Shown: one piece after another, positions 42,089 to 49,360 of the stretch
Layout of the letters: each line of letters opens with the position of its first letter
How positions within the stretch are numbered: the stretch's first letter is position 1
NCBI GenBank assembly: GCA_937991645.1
Contig: CALKPL010000019.1
Span: 1-64,000 of the forward strand
DNA: 64,000 nt
Reading direction: 5' to 3'
From: UMGS1783 sp900555065
GTDB lineage: Bacteria; Bacillota; Clostridia; Oscillospirales; UMGS1783
Program-made: the position numbers and the translations under genes
Notes under the pieces: generated by a model
What the model was told of the DNA's origin: nothing
The model's database searches: none
Seen by the model: only the letters and a program-made list of their open reading frames with translations

Positions 42089-42343
42089 ATGTGCACGGAA
42101 ACGCCGGCCGCGTGCAGAGAGCGCTTTGCGAGAATAGACGCGCGCCTTAAAGAGAGCGAAGGGCAGCTGCGGCTGCACAGGGAGGATATTAACCAGCTTA
42201 TGGTCCTCACCGCGCGGCTTGGCGAAAAGATCAATATGCTTGCAAATTCCATGCGCGCACTGACAAGGGCGCTATGGGGCGTAGCGGGGGCTGTAATCGC
42301 AGCGCTGCTGGGGTTCTTCCTTTGGTACGTCCAGTCGTTGTAA
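42089..42343 (+). CDS. XhlA-type haemolysin/lysis accessory protein
   Basis: An 84-residue protein with a helical N-terminal part (ERFARIDARLKESEGQLRLH, then LGEKINMLANSMRALTR) and one C-terminal membrane helix (WGVAGAVIAALLGFFLWYV). This is the pattern of the XhlA family that works with holins in Bacillus-type lysis cassettes. The ATG at 42089 is eight bases after GGGGG. It lies directly before the holin gene, as in those cassettes. Confidence 0.82.
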   Translation: MCTETPAACRERFARIDARLKESEGQLRLHREDINQLMVLTARLGEKINMLANSMRALTRALWGVAGAVIAALLGFFLWYVQSL

Positions 42344-42353
42344 GGAGAGGAAA

Positions 42354-42656
42354 ATGAATATACAGAATTTTTTAGGAATCAATTTACTGGTGCGGTTGAA
42401 AAACCCGCTTTTCTGGGTGCAGGTGGTATTGGCCATATTCATGCCGGTATTGGTCTATTTCGGCGTGGAGTGGGAGCAGCTTACCACCTGGAGCGCCGTT
42501 TTCAGCCTGCTGTGGCAGGCGATAAAAAACCCCGTCGTCGTCGTTTCGGTCATCGTCTCCATTTGGAACACGGTCACAGACCCCACGACCTGCGGTCCGG
42601 GGGACAGCGCGCTTGCAAAAACCTATGAGAAACCAAAACAGAAAGAAGAGATGTGA
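42354..42656 (+). CDS. phage holin, phiLC3 type
   Basis: A 100-residue protein with two membrane helices (about residues 17-38 and 48-70) and a charged, Lys/Glu-rich C-terminus, ending AKTYEKPKQKEEM. The start INLLVRLKNPLFWVQVVLAI and the segment IWNTVTDPTTCGPGDSALA match the phiLC3-type holin pattern, which ends the lysis delay by opening the membrane to the endolysin. AAGGAGAGG precedes the ATG. It is followed by the endolysin gene three bases after its stop. Confidence 0.88.
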   Translation: MNIQNFLGINLLVRLKNPLFWVQVVLAIFMPVLVYFGVEWEQLTTWSAVFSLLWQAIKNPVVVVSVIVSIWNTVTDPTTCGPGDSALAKTYEKPKQKEEM

Positions 42657-42659
42657 GCA

Positions 42660-43529
42660 ATGGCACTGCAGAAACCGAGGTACCCGGTGGATTATATCGG
42701 TATCACGCAATATTATAATACGGCGCATCCTGCGCTGGATCTCGGCTGGCATACGCCGAACCCGCCGGTCTACGCCGCTGCCGCCGGCACGGTTTATGCG
42801 GCCGCGCGCGATGTAGACGGCGCGAACTATGTCGTGATCCGGCACGACAACGTGATCGCGGGCAAGCTGGTATACACCCTGTACTGGCACCTGGCCTCCT
42901 ATCGCGTCGCAAAGGGCGCGACGGTCAAACTCGGCGACCCGATCGGCGTGATGGGACAGACGGGCAACGCCGTCGGCGTACACCTGCACTTTGAGTTCTG
43001 GATTACGCCGCAAAGCTATACCAAATGGGCGCTCAGCGATAAGAAAAAATACGCGGTCGATCCCCAGTCCTATGTGTACTGCTATCCGGACCAGACCGTA
43101 AGCCCGAACACAAAAAACGTGCTCAAATACACGCCCCAGATCGATCCGGGCGAAGACGTCCTTGCGCTGGGCACCAAGCTTAGCCTGAAAAACGTGCCCC
43201 TGTACGCCAGCTCCGACGCCGCGCGCGCCGCAGGCCGTGTGAACGGGACGTATTACACCTGGGACAGCCAGATTATCCGCAACAGAATCCGGATTACGAA
43301 CAGTACGGCAAACGTCGGCCGTCCAGGCGCGGTAACGGGATGGATCGGCAAGGAGTATCTGCCGGTGGCAAATGGGCCGACGGTCTATATCGTCGTTTCC
43401 GGCGATACCCTTTCGGGAATCGCAGCGCGCAGCGGCGTATCGCTCAGCGCGCTTCTGGCCGCAAATCCGCAGATTAAAAATCCGAACGTCATCTATCCCG
43501 GAGACCGTATCACCATACCGGCAAACTGA
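42660..43529 (+). CDS. endolysin: M23 metallopeptidase plus LysM
   Basis: A 289-residue lysin. The N-terminal M23 (lysostaphin-like) domain has HPALDLG as the first zinc-ligand region, YTLYWHLASY and the HLHFEF motif with the further ligand histidines. A middle region (about 170-240) looks like an SH3b-type beta domain (LYASSDAARAAGRVNGTYYT). The C-terminal LysM (about 241-287), with YIVVSGDTLSGIAARSGVSL, binds peptidoglycan. No signal peptide is present, so release depends on the holin. It closes the cassette before a strong terminator. Confidence 0.9.
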   Translation: MALQKPRYPVDYIGITQYYNTAHPALDLGWHTPNPPVYAAAAGTVYAAARDVDGANYVVIRHDNVIAGKLVYTLYWHLASYRVAKGATVKLGDPIGVMGQTGNAVGVHLHFEFWITPQSYTKWALSDKKKYAVDPQSYVYCYPDQTVSPNTKNVLKYTPQIDPGEDVLALGTKLSLKNVPLYASSDAARAAGRVNGTYYTWDSQIIRNRIRITNSTANVGRPGAVTGWIGKEYLPVANGPTVYIVVSGDTLSGIAARSGVSLSALLAANPQIKNPNVIYPGDRITIPAN

Positions 43530-43543
43530 TTGCGCCTATATGG

Positions 43544-43574
43544 AAAAAATCACGCCCTAGGGCGTGATTTTTTT
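43544..43574 (+). terminator. terminator at the right end of the phage cassette
   Basis: A 9-bp stem (43549-43557 with 43560-43568) with A's before and seven T's after. Confidence 0.92.
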
Positions 43575-43584
43575 GCGTAAAGAC

Positions 43585-43633
43585 TTGACAGCGGCGCAAA
43601 ACTGTATTATTGTATTAGTTAAATAATACAGTT
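43585..43633 (+). promoter_or_regulatory. promoter and perfect operator palindrome of the GntR-ABC operon
   Basis: TTGACA (43585-43590) is followed, without a clean -10 box, by AACTGTATTATT (43600-43611) and its exact inverse AATAATACAGTT (43622-43633) across ten bases. The 34-bp operator overlaps the -10 and start region, so the adjacent GntR-type regulator would block the promoter. Confidence 0.8.
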
Positions 43634-43651
43634 GAAGGGAGGATCGCGCGG

Positions 43652-44041
43652 GTGGACTGGAACTTTTCCGGCGACCGGCCGGTATATCTGCAGCTTTTCG
43701 AGCGGATGGAACTGGCCATCGTCTCCGGCTACTATGAGCCGGGCCAGCGTCTGCCTTCGGTACGGGAGCTGGCGCAGCTGTGCAGGGTCAATCCCAACAC
43801 GGTTCAGCGCGCGCTGGGCGCGCTGGAGGAAGCCGGCCTTGTCAGCACGCAGCGCACCAGCGGCAAGTTTGTGACGGCGGATTTGGGCCTGATCGAACGA
43901 ACGCGGCGGCAGTTTGCGGCTGCGGCTGCGTCCGCATATCTTACGCAGATGGAGGGGCTGGGATACGGCAGGGCCGAGGCCGCGGCCCTGCTCGAACAGA
44001 AGGCGGCTGAAGAAACGAATATACAGGAGGGAAGACCATGA
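43652..44041 (+). CDS. GntR family regulator, YtrA subfamily
   Basis: A 129-residue protein with an N-terminal winged HTH: IVSGYYEPGQRLPSVRELAQ followed by LCRVNPNTVQRALGALEEAG, the hallmark of GntR proteins. The short C-terminal tail has no effector domain, as in the YtrA subfamily that controls ABC transporters. The GTG start is supported by AGGGAGGATC. Its stop overlaps the ABC ATPase gene by four bases (ATGA). The perfect palindrome just upstream is its likely autoregulatory operator. Confidence 0.93.
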   Translation: MDWNFSGDRPVYLQLFERMELAIVSGYYEPGQRLPSVRELAQLCRVNPNTVQRALGALEEAGLVSTQRTSGKFVTADLGLIERTRRQFAAAAASAYLTQMEGLGYGRAEAAALLEQKAAEETNIQEGRP

Positions 44042-44730
44042 CGGTTTCATGCAGGAACCTGACCAAAAAGTACGGCGCGTACAGCGCGGTTAACAACATA
44101 AGCCTCACGCTTGGCGGCGGACGGATTATCGGCCTGCTCGGTCCGAACGGCTCGGGCAAGACGACTCTGATTAAAATGATAAACGGCCTGCTCACGCCCA
44201 GTTCAGGAGAACTGCAGATAGACGGCCGCGTACCCGGCGTAGAGAGCAAAAAACACATATCGTACCTGCCGGAACGCACTTATTTGAATATGGACATGCG
44301 CGTGCGCGATTTGCTGCGCTACTTTGCCGATTTCTATGCGGATTTCGATATGGAGCGTGCGCACCGGATGCTCGATCAGCTCGAAATCCAGGAGGCCGGC
44401 CGGCTCAAAACAATGTCCAAGGGCACAAAGGAGAAGGTGCAGCTCATTCTGGTGATGAGCCGGCGCGCGCAGCTATACGTGCTCGACGAGCCCATCGGCG
44501 GCATCGACCCTGCGGGCCGCGACTATATCCTCGACACTATACTCACCAACTTTGACCCGGGGGCGAGCATTCTGCTGTCCACCCATCTGATCGCGGACAT
44601 TGAGCGGATCCTGGACGATGTGATCTTTCTGCGCTGCGGTACGGTGGCGCTCTACGGGAACGCCGACGAGATCCGCGGCGAACACGGCAAGTCGATTGAC
44701 GCGCTGTTTCGGGAGGTATACAGATGTTAG
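44038..44730 (+). CDS. ABC transporter ATP-binding protein
   Basis: A 230-residue ATPase: Walker A GLLGPNGSGKTTL (about 40-52), a divergent signature MSKGTKEKVQL in place of LSGGQ, Walker B LYVLDEPIGGID, and the switch histidine in LLSTHLIADIE. This divergent signature is common in the YtrB/BcrA-like branch. It overlaps the GntR gene by four bases and the permease by seven, forming a three-gene unit. The branch includes exporters for peptide antibiotics and stress-linked transporters; the substrate is unknown. Confidence 0.94.
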   Translation: MTVSCRNLTKKYGAYSAVNNISLTLGGGRIIGLLGPNGSGKTTLIKMINGLLTPSSGELQIDGRVPGVESKKHISYLPERTYLNMDMRVRDLLRYFADFYADFDMERAHRMLDQLEIQEAGRLKTMSKGTKEKVQLILVMSRRAQLYVLDEPIGGIDPAGRDYILDTILTNFDPGASILLSTHLIADIERILDDVIFLRCGTVALYGNADEIRGEHGKSIDALFREVYRC

Positions 44731-45476
44731 GGAAACTGTTAAAGCATGATTTCAAATCCCTGCTGCGCAGAATCTGGCCCGCGTTTTTGATTCTGTTCGC
44801 ATCTGCAGGCCTGTGCAGGCTCTTCTGGCGGCTGGGCGAGGCGTATCCCGCCTTCAACCTGGTCCGGGGCTTGGCGCTTACGCTGTTTATTCTGCTGCTG
44901 GTCGTAGGCTATCTGTTCGTCTGCGTCGTGTGCATAATGCGCTTTTACCAGTCCATGGTGAAAGACGAGGGGTATCTGACGCATACCCTGCCCGTTACAA
45001 AGGGCAGGCTGATTTTCTCCAAGGTGTTCACCTCCGTCGTCTGCCTGCTGCTCATGCTCGCCGCGGACCTGGCCGCGGCCGCCGTCGCATTCTACCAGCC
45101 GGCGCTGTTCAGCTCGTTGTGGGCCGTGTTCAAAGCCGCGGCTGCCGATGCGGGATTGGGCCCTCTGTGGCTCTTGCCGCTGCTTGCACTGTGCGCCATG
45201 ATCAGTTTTTTGATGATGATCTTTACCGGCATCTCTATCGGCCAGCTCCACAATAAGAACAAGCTCGGATATGGGGTGCTGTATTGTTTCTGCGGATACG
45301 TGCTCAATCAGCTGTGCAGCCTGGTGCTTCTGGTGCTGTTTGCCCTGCGCTACGAGTCGTTTGCGTTCTCCTTCAGCGGCATGGCAGGCTGCGCCTGCGG
45401 GCTCAACGTGCTGTTTATCGCCGTATACGCCGTGATCATGCTCTATATATACCGGAATAAGGTCAACCTGGAATAG
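44724..45476 (+). CDS. ABC-2 type permease
   Basis: A 250-residue membrane protein with six predicted helices and the ABC-2 arrangement. It begins MLGKLLKHDFKSLLRRIWPA, a start often found in permeases next to YtrB-like ATPases. A cytoplasmic segment after helix 2 has SMVKDEGYLTHTLPVTKGRL, usual in these permeases. It overlaps the ATPase gene by seven bases and is followed by a long palindromic terminator, so the operon has one ATPase and one permease. Confidence 0.88.
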   Translation: MLGKLLKHDFKSLLRRIWPAFLILFASAGLCRLFWRLGEAYPAFNLVRGLALTLFILLLVVGYLFVCVVCIMRFYQSMVKDEGYLTHTLPVTKGRLIFSKVFTSVVCLLLMLAADLAAAAVAFYQPALFSSLWAVFKAAAADAGLGPLWLLPLLALCAMISFLMMIFTGISIGQLHNKNKLGYGVLYCFCGYVLNQLCSLVLLVLFALRYESFAFSFSGMAGCACGLNVLFIAVYAVIMLYIYRNKVNLE

Positions 45477-45486
45477 CCCGTATCAA

Positions 45487-45530
45487 AAGAAGGAGGGCCC
45501 GCGCCGGCCGGCGCGGGCCCTCCTTCTTCA
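45487..45530 (+). terminator. very long palindromic terminator of the GntR-ABC operon
   Basis: A perfect 42-bp palindrome (45487-45528) ending in CTTCTTC. It starts about ten bases after the permease stop. Confidence 0.8.
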
Positions 45531-45537
45531 TTGGCAG

Positions 45538-45566
45538 TGGACGGGCGCGCCCGCCTGTGATACAAT
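45538..45566 (+). promoter_or_regulatory. promoter of the APH(3')-like gene
   Basis: TGGACG (45538-45543), 17-bp spacer, TACAAT (45561-45566), 29 bases before the start codon. Confidence 0.6.
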
Positions 45567-45595
45567 ACAGGTAAAACAAAAACGGAGGAACGTAT

Positions 45596-46369
45596 ATGCA
45601 ACCGATTCCGCTGCCGGGCCCGATTGCTGCGCTTGTCCGGGGCCTGCGCTGGGAACGCGATACGGTCGGGCGCTCTTTTGCCGGCGTATACCGGCTCAGC
45701 GACGGCAAAAATACGTATTACCTGAAATGCGGCGACGAGGCAGACGGACTGGCCGGCGAATGCCGGAACCTGCGCTGGCTGCGGGGTCGACTGCCCGTGC
45801 CCGAGGTCCTGGCCTGGGCTGCGGAAGGGGGTATGGAATACATGCTCCTGTCCGAAGCCGGCGGGCGCATGCTCTGCGACGCGTCCTACCTGCGCCGGCC
45901 GGAGCTGGCCGTTTCCGCGCTCGCGTCGGGACTGCGTATGCTCCGCGCGGTAGACATATCCGGCTGCCCGCTGAAAAACGGGCTGGACGAAAAGCTGGAA
46001 GCTGCGGCGGAGAATATACGCTGCGGCCGGCTCGACCCGGACGATTGGGCGCAGATGTCGGACCGCTACAATTCGCCCTGGGATCTGCTCTGCGAGCTGC
46101 GGCGTACCCGGCCCCCGGAAGAACCCGTGTTCACCCACGGCGACTATTGCCTGCCGAATGTATTTGCAGAAGGCGCGGAAGTGACCGCCATGCTCGACCT
46201 GGGCGGCGCCGGCGTTGCGGACGTGTGGCAGGACGTCGCGCTGTGCATCCGTTCCATGCGCTATAATTTCGGGACCGACGCCCATACCCCGCCGCTTTTG
46301 CGCCAGATTGGGCTTGCTATGGACCCGTTTAAATGCCGCTACTACCAGCTGCTTGACGAGCTGTTCTGA
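45596..46369 (+). CDS. APH(3')-like aminoglycoside phosphotransferase
   Basis: A 257-residue kinase-fold protein that aligns by motif spacing with APH(3')-IIIa, the aminoglycoside 3'-O-phosphotransferase. The ATP-binding lysine is Lys44; the catalytic loop is FTHGDYCLPN with Asp183 and Asn188; the metal-binding Asp201 is in MLDLGGAGVAD; the last residue is Phe257. These lie exactly seven residues before their APH(3')-IIIa counterparts (190, 195, 208, 264). The C-terminal YYQLLDELF, whose end lines the drug site, is conserved too. GGAGGAACGT precedes the start. It has its own promoter. The product may act on aminoglycosides, but activity is untested. Confidence 0.9.
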   Translation: MQPIPLPGPIAALVRGLRWERDTVGRSFAGVYRLSDGKNTYYLKCGDEADGLAGECRNLRWLRGRLPVPEVLAWAAEGGMEYMLLSEAGGRMLCDASYLRRPELAVSALASGLRMLRAVDISGCPLKNGLDEKLEAAAENIRCGRLDPDDWAQMSDRYNSPWDLLCELRRTRPPEEPVFTHGDYCLPNVFAEGAEVTAMLDLGGAGVADVWQDVALCIRSMRYNFGTDAHTPPLLRQIGLAMDPFKCRYYQLLDELF

Positions 46370-46402
46370 CCCGCCGCTGCGATTTTTGCCGAAAAATGCT
46401 GA

Positions 46403-46431
46403 AAGAACGGCAACCCGAAGGCGCCGTTCTT
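46403..46431 (+). terminator. weak hairpin after the APH(3')-like gene
   Basis: AAGAACGGC (46403-46411) pairs with GCCGTTCTT (46423-46431) across an 11-nt loop; only two T's follow. A partial terminator at best. Confidence 0.4.
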
Positions 46432-46663
46432 CCAGTTTACCGCCCGCGTCGGAGTAAACGATCGCTCCGTCGCAAACAGTATATCATCACAAACAGGCGC
46501 ACACATGCACCCGTTTATGGGGGGGGCATACAAAAGGATTTTCCAATATAGGCCGTTATTGGGCCAGCATTGAATGAACCTACTCCAAGAGTAACATATT
46601 TCCCACCCTGAATCAATAGCGAAATGAAATAAATTGCTAATTATGGAAAAATTGACCGAAGAT

Positions 46664-46691
46664 TTGACTAAATGGTCGAAAAAAGTATAAT
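46664..46691 (+). promoter_or_regulatory. promoter-like element in the AT-rich spacer
   Basis: TTGACT (46664-46669), 16-bp spacer, TATAAT (46686-46691). It may be an upstream promoter of the Tim44-like gene or drive an unrecognised RNA. Confidence 0.45.
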
Positions 46692-46882
46692 TTTATCGAA
46701 AAAAAATTGATCTTTGGGAACTGCACGGCGGAATGCGAGAAACAGGTAGATTCCTGTCGAAAGTCATCGGCTGTATACTTATATTTATTATACCTGAAAC
46801 TATTTTGAATTGCCAGGTTTTTCTATTTTTCTGCGCATATTTTTTTGCAGTCAGGTTTGCCCGCGAAATGTTGCGCCGCGGC

Positions 46883-46911
46883 TTTACGGCGCATTCGCTT
46901 TGTGCTATAAT
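46883..46911 (+). promoter_or_regulatory. promoter of the Tim44-like gene
   Basis: TTTACG (46883-46888), 17-bp spacer, TATAAT (46906-46911), leaving a leader of about 115 bases. Confidence 0.55.
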
Positions 46912-47034
46912 ATTTGCATATACATATGTTCGGGTTCATAGAATCGAATCGGGGCCCGGCGCAATCATGCAAAAACCTGGATTATGGATCTTCCGGCGGC
47001 CGGTACGGCGGCGCAGCCGGAGACGGGAGGATAC

Positions 47035-47928
47035 ATGAAACGGAAACACACGCTTGTGATAATTCTGCTGCTTTTGTGCGCGTTTGCGCTTATGTTCCAG
47101 CTATCGGGGCTTGCGGAGGCGGGCAATTTCGCGGGCGATTCCGACTTCGGCGGCGGCGACTGGGGCGGCAGCGATTTCGGCGGCGGCGACTGGGACAGCG
47201 ACTGGGGCGGCTCCGGCGGCGGCAGCGGCGGGTTCGGTTCGGCCATATTCGGCGTCGCAGTGATCATATTTATCCTGATTATGGTGTTCAGCAAAAAGAA
47301 GGGCGGCGGTGTTTCCGGCGGCCGGACCACGGTGTCCGCTCCCGCGCGGCAGTACCGGAGCATGCAGGAGTATAAGACGCTGGACCCGAATTTCTCCGAG
47401 GCTGTTTTCTGTGAGAAGATCGGGAATCTGTATGTCATGATGCAAAACCTCTGGCAGGAGAAGAACTGGGAGCCCATGCGCGCGCATATGACGGATGACC
47501 TGTACAACCAGTTCGCCCGCCAGCTCGACGCGTATATCCGCAACAAGCAGACCAACCATGTCGACCGGATCGCGGTTCTGTCCGTCCAGCCGCTCGGCTT
47601 TTATCAGGACGACCGCAACGACTCTGTCGTCGTGCAGGTCCAGGCCCGTATCTGCGACTATGTGACCGACGATGCGACCGGCAAGCTGATCCGCGGCAGC
47701 CAGACCAAAGAGCTGTTTATGACCTATGAGTGGACGATGATCCGCACCAAGGGCATGCAGACCGGCGCCGCCGACGGCGTCACGACCTATAGCTGCCCCA
47801 ACTGCGGCGCGCCGATGGATCTGACCTACTCCGCCAAGTGCGAATACTGCGGTTCGGTTGCGAACAACTCGAAATACGACTGGGTGATCGCCCAGATCCG
47901 CGGAATTTCCCAGCGCAGCGGCTCGTAA
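47035..47928 (+). CDS. Tim44-like domain membrane protein with C-terminal zinc ribbon
   Basis: A 297-residue protein: signal peptide-like start (KRKHTLVIILLLLCAFALMF), a Gly/Asp/Trp-rich segment of repeated GGGDW units (about 35-66), a membrane helix (FGVAVIIFILIMVF), a Tim44-like domain (about 125-240, with FCEKIGNLYVMMQNLWQEKN), and a zinc ribbon with CPNCG and CEYCG pairs. The Tim44-like domain binds or senses proteins or lipids in related families; its role here is unknown. The ATG at 47035 follows GGGAGG. It looks like a stand-alone gene. Confidence 0.82.
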   Translation: MKRKHTLVIILLLLCAFALMFQLSGLAEAGNFAGDSDFGGGDWGGSDFGGGDWDSDWGGSGGGSGGFGSAIFGVAVIIFILIMVFSKKKGGGVSGGRTTVSAPARQYRSMQEYKTLDPNFSEAVFCEKIGNLYVMMQNLWQEKNWEPMRAHMTDDLYNQFARQLDAYIRNKQTNHVDRIAVLSVQPLGFYQDDRNDSVVVQVQARICDYVTDDATGKLIRGSQTKELFMTYEWTMIRTKGMQTGAADGVTTYSCPNCGAPMDLTYSAKCEYCGSVANNSKYDWVIAQIRGISQRSGS

Positions 47929-48002
47929 AACGATTGCAAGGGTGCAAAAATTTTTCGAATCACAATTTGCGGTAAAATAACACATTTCCGTAAAAAATGT
48001 AG

Positions 48003-48195
48003 TATAATAGATTCTGCCGGGAGAGTCCGCCGCGCGCGGCCATCCCGTGCAAAGGGCGGGGAAACGAATACGGCGGCCCGCCGTATCCCGAACCCGCGCG
48101 GCCTTGCCGCCGCTGCGGGCCGTCTGCTGATTTTGTTATATCAGGGGATTTTAAATAAAGAGGGGCGCAAAGAAATTTTCTTTGCGCCCCTCTTT
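48003..48195 (+). ncRNA. candidate small structured RNA
   Basis: A TATAAT box at 48003-48008, with no clear -35 element, precedes about 180 bases with no ORF, ending in the strong hairpin at 48157-48195. The stretch contains a compact hairpin (TACGGCGG with its inverse, about 48070-48087) flanked by CGGG/CCCG pairing. It lies between convergent genes, so no obvious gene needs this promoter. It matches no RNA family that I can recognise. Speculative. Confidence 0.3.
48157..48195. terminator. bidirectional terminator between convergent genes
   Basis: A 19-bp perfect inverted repeat (48157-48175 with 48177-48195). It serves the plus-strand unit and the minus-strand YjdF-like gene. Confidence 0.85.
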
Positions 48196-48211
48196 ACGTT
48201 TGTCTGTGCAT

Positions 48212-49144
48212 TCAGTTCGCACCGCTCCCATTCGGCCCGTTCGCAGTTGGCGGCGCGGCCCCGCCGTCTCGCGCGGCGCCGTCCGCGCCCTGCGCCGCCG
48301 GTACGGGCGGCTCGTCACTGGTCTTGATCCAGCGCAGCATGAGCTTGTTTGCGATTTTGCCCCGGCCCTCGCTCTTCACATAGAAGTATCCGAGCATGGA
48401 GAATACGGCCGCGCCCGCAAAATTGACCAGCAGATCCTTCATCGTGTCGATCAGCCCGATATCGATATAGCCGTTCCACTCCTCGCCGTTGACGACGATG
48501 CTCTCAATCGGTTTTGTGACGGCGCTGTTGCGCCCGTCGGGGTTGAACATCACGGAGGAGATCTCGTGGATAACGGTATCCTTCTGCATGTCCGTCTTAA
48601 AGATCATATCCGAGCCATACTCGTAGAATTCCCACACGACCCCGATGGTCATGGAGAAGCAAAAGGCGAACACGGCTACGAAGAAGGGCGAGAGGGTGAG
48701 CGAAAACCGCTCGCTGCGGTTGAGTATGTCGATCAGGGCCAGGCCGATCGCCGCGCACAGGAATCCATTGGTGGTGTGCAGTAGAGTGTCCCAGTGCGGC
48801 ACATTGATATAGTATTCGCGGATTTCGCCCATAATCTCTGCTGCAAAGATGAAAAACAGCACGATAATCTCCAGCAGGTCCGGCACGTCGATCTTGATCC
48901 GTTTTTCGACAAAGGAGGGGATCATAAACAGCACCAGGGTAAAGGCGCACATAAATACGTTGCCGTAGTCGTGGTTGAAGAACTGCGCGATCATGACGAG
49001 GATCACGATCAGCCGAAGAATGAAGTATGTCAAAAACAGCACCTTGCTTTTTTTGTACTGTTCGCGTATGTTGTCCCAAAATCCTTTTCGCCGCTGCGCT
49101 CTGCGTTCTTTACGCTGGGCTTTTGTCAGCTTTTCGCCTTTCAT
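48212..49144 (-). CDS. YjdF-like (DUF2238-type) membrane protein
   Basis: A 310-residue protein with a basic N-terminal tail, about six membrane helices (from residue 34 to 260) and a disordered Pro/Ala/Asn-rich C-terminus. The conserved-looking membrane text HWDTLLHTTNGFLCAAIGLA and MTIGVVWEFYEYGSDMIF (an acidic E..YE..D pattern) is like the YjdF/DUF2238 family. AAAGGGGAG five bases upstream fixes the ATG at 49144. It stands alone. The family's function is unknown. Confidence 0.78.
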   Translation of the reverse strand: MKGEKLTKAQRKERRAQRRKGFWDNIREQYKKSKVLFLTYFILRLIVILVMIAQFFNHDYGNVFMCAFTLVLFMIPSFVEKRIKIDVPDLLEIIVLFFIFAAEIMGEIREYYINVPHWDTLLHTTNGFLCAAIGLALIDILNRSERFSLTLSPFFVAVFAFCFSMTIGVVWEFYEYGSDMIFKTDMQKDTVIHEISSVMFNPDGRNSAVTKPIESIVVNGEEWNGYIDIGLIDTMKDLLVNFAGAAVFSMLGYFYVKSEGRGKIANKLMLRWIKTSDEPPVPAAQGADGAARDGGAAPPTANGPNGSGAN

Positions 49145-49172
49145 ATATACTCCCCTTTTATATAATAAATAA

Positions 49173-49201
49173 ATATTACCATAGATTTTAGGCGCATGCA
49201 A
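49173..49201 (-). promoter_or_regulatory. promoter of the YjdF-like gene
   Basis: Read on the minus strand: TTGCAT (49201-49196), 17-bp spacer, TAATAT (49178-49173). Confidence 0.55.
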
Positions 49202-49266
49202 TGCTTAATATTGTTGACGCATATAATCCTTTATACGTTCAGTTGAAAAGAACCTGCGTCCCGCTA

Positions 49267-49325
49267 TTGACATGGGGGTGGGATAAAGGTATAATAGTTA
49301 AGCGCTTAACAGTGAGGCGCTTAAT
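49267..49325 (+). promoter_or_regulatory. promoter and operator of the MarR-ABC exporter operon
   Basis: TTGACA (49267-49272), 17-bp spacer, TATAAT (49290-49295). The perfect 14-bp palindrome GTTAAGCGCTTAAC (49297-49310) begins right after the -10 box, and a second, degenerate copy with GCGCTTAA follows 15 bases later. These are likely MarR operators. Confidence 0.85.
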
Positions 49326-49360
49326 TATTATTATGTGCACGAACGGAAAGGATGTAGGCA

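Larger units (their letters stand above)
28364..43574. mobile_element. prophage-like region, podovirus-type, no integrase seen
   Basis: Bounded on the left by the S24 repressor and on the right by the terminator after the endolysin gene. It contains repressor and early genes, small terminase-like protein, TerL, portal, scaffold, coat, connector, P22-like stabilisation protein, fibre-type proteins, XhlA, holin and endolysin. Tail tube, tape measure, integrase, excisionase and replication genes were not found. No attachment-site duplication was recognised. The outer limits are estimates, and the DUF2975/XRE pair at 30276-30996 may be host DNA or cargo. Confidence 0.7.
46370..46882. other. gene-free spacer, AT-rich in its second half
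   Basis: Contains a weak hairpin (46403-46431) after the APH gene and an AT-rich section from about 46560. A promoter-like TTGACT-N16-TATAAT lies at 46664-46691. The 101-codon frame starting at 46733 has no ribosome binding site and switches from hydrophobic to arginine-rich without domain logic, so it is not called. Confidence 0.5.

Noticed and set aside
46925..46960. tRNA-like T-loop sequence
   Set aside because: A GTTC-like stretch is present, but no acceptor stem, anticodon arm or CCA context could be built around it.
46733..47038. 101-codon ORF upstream of the Tim44-like gene
   Set aside because: It lacks a ribosome binding site, overlaps the Tim44-like start and promoter, and changes abruptly from hydrophobic to arginine-rich.
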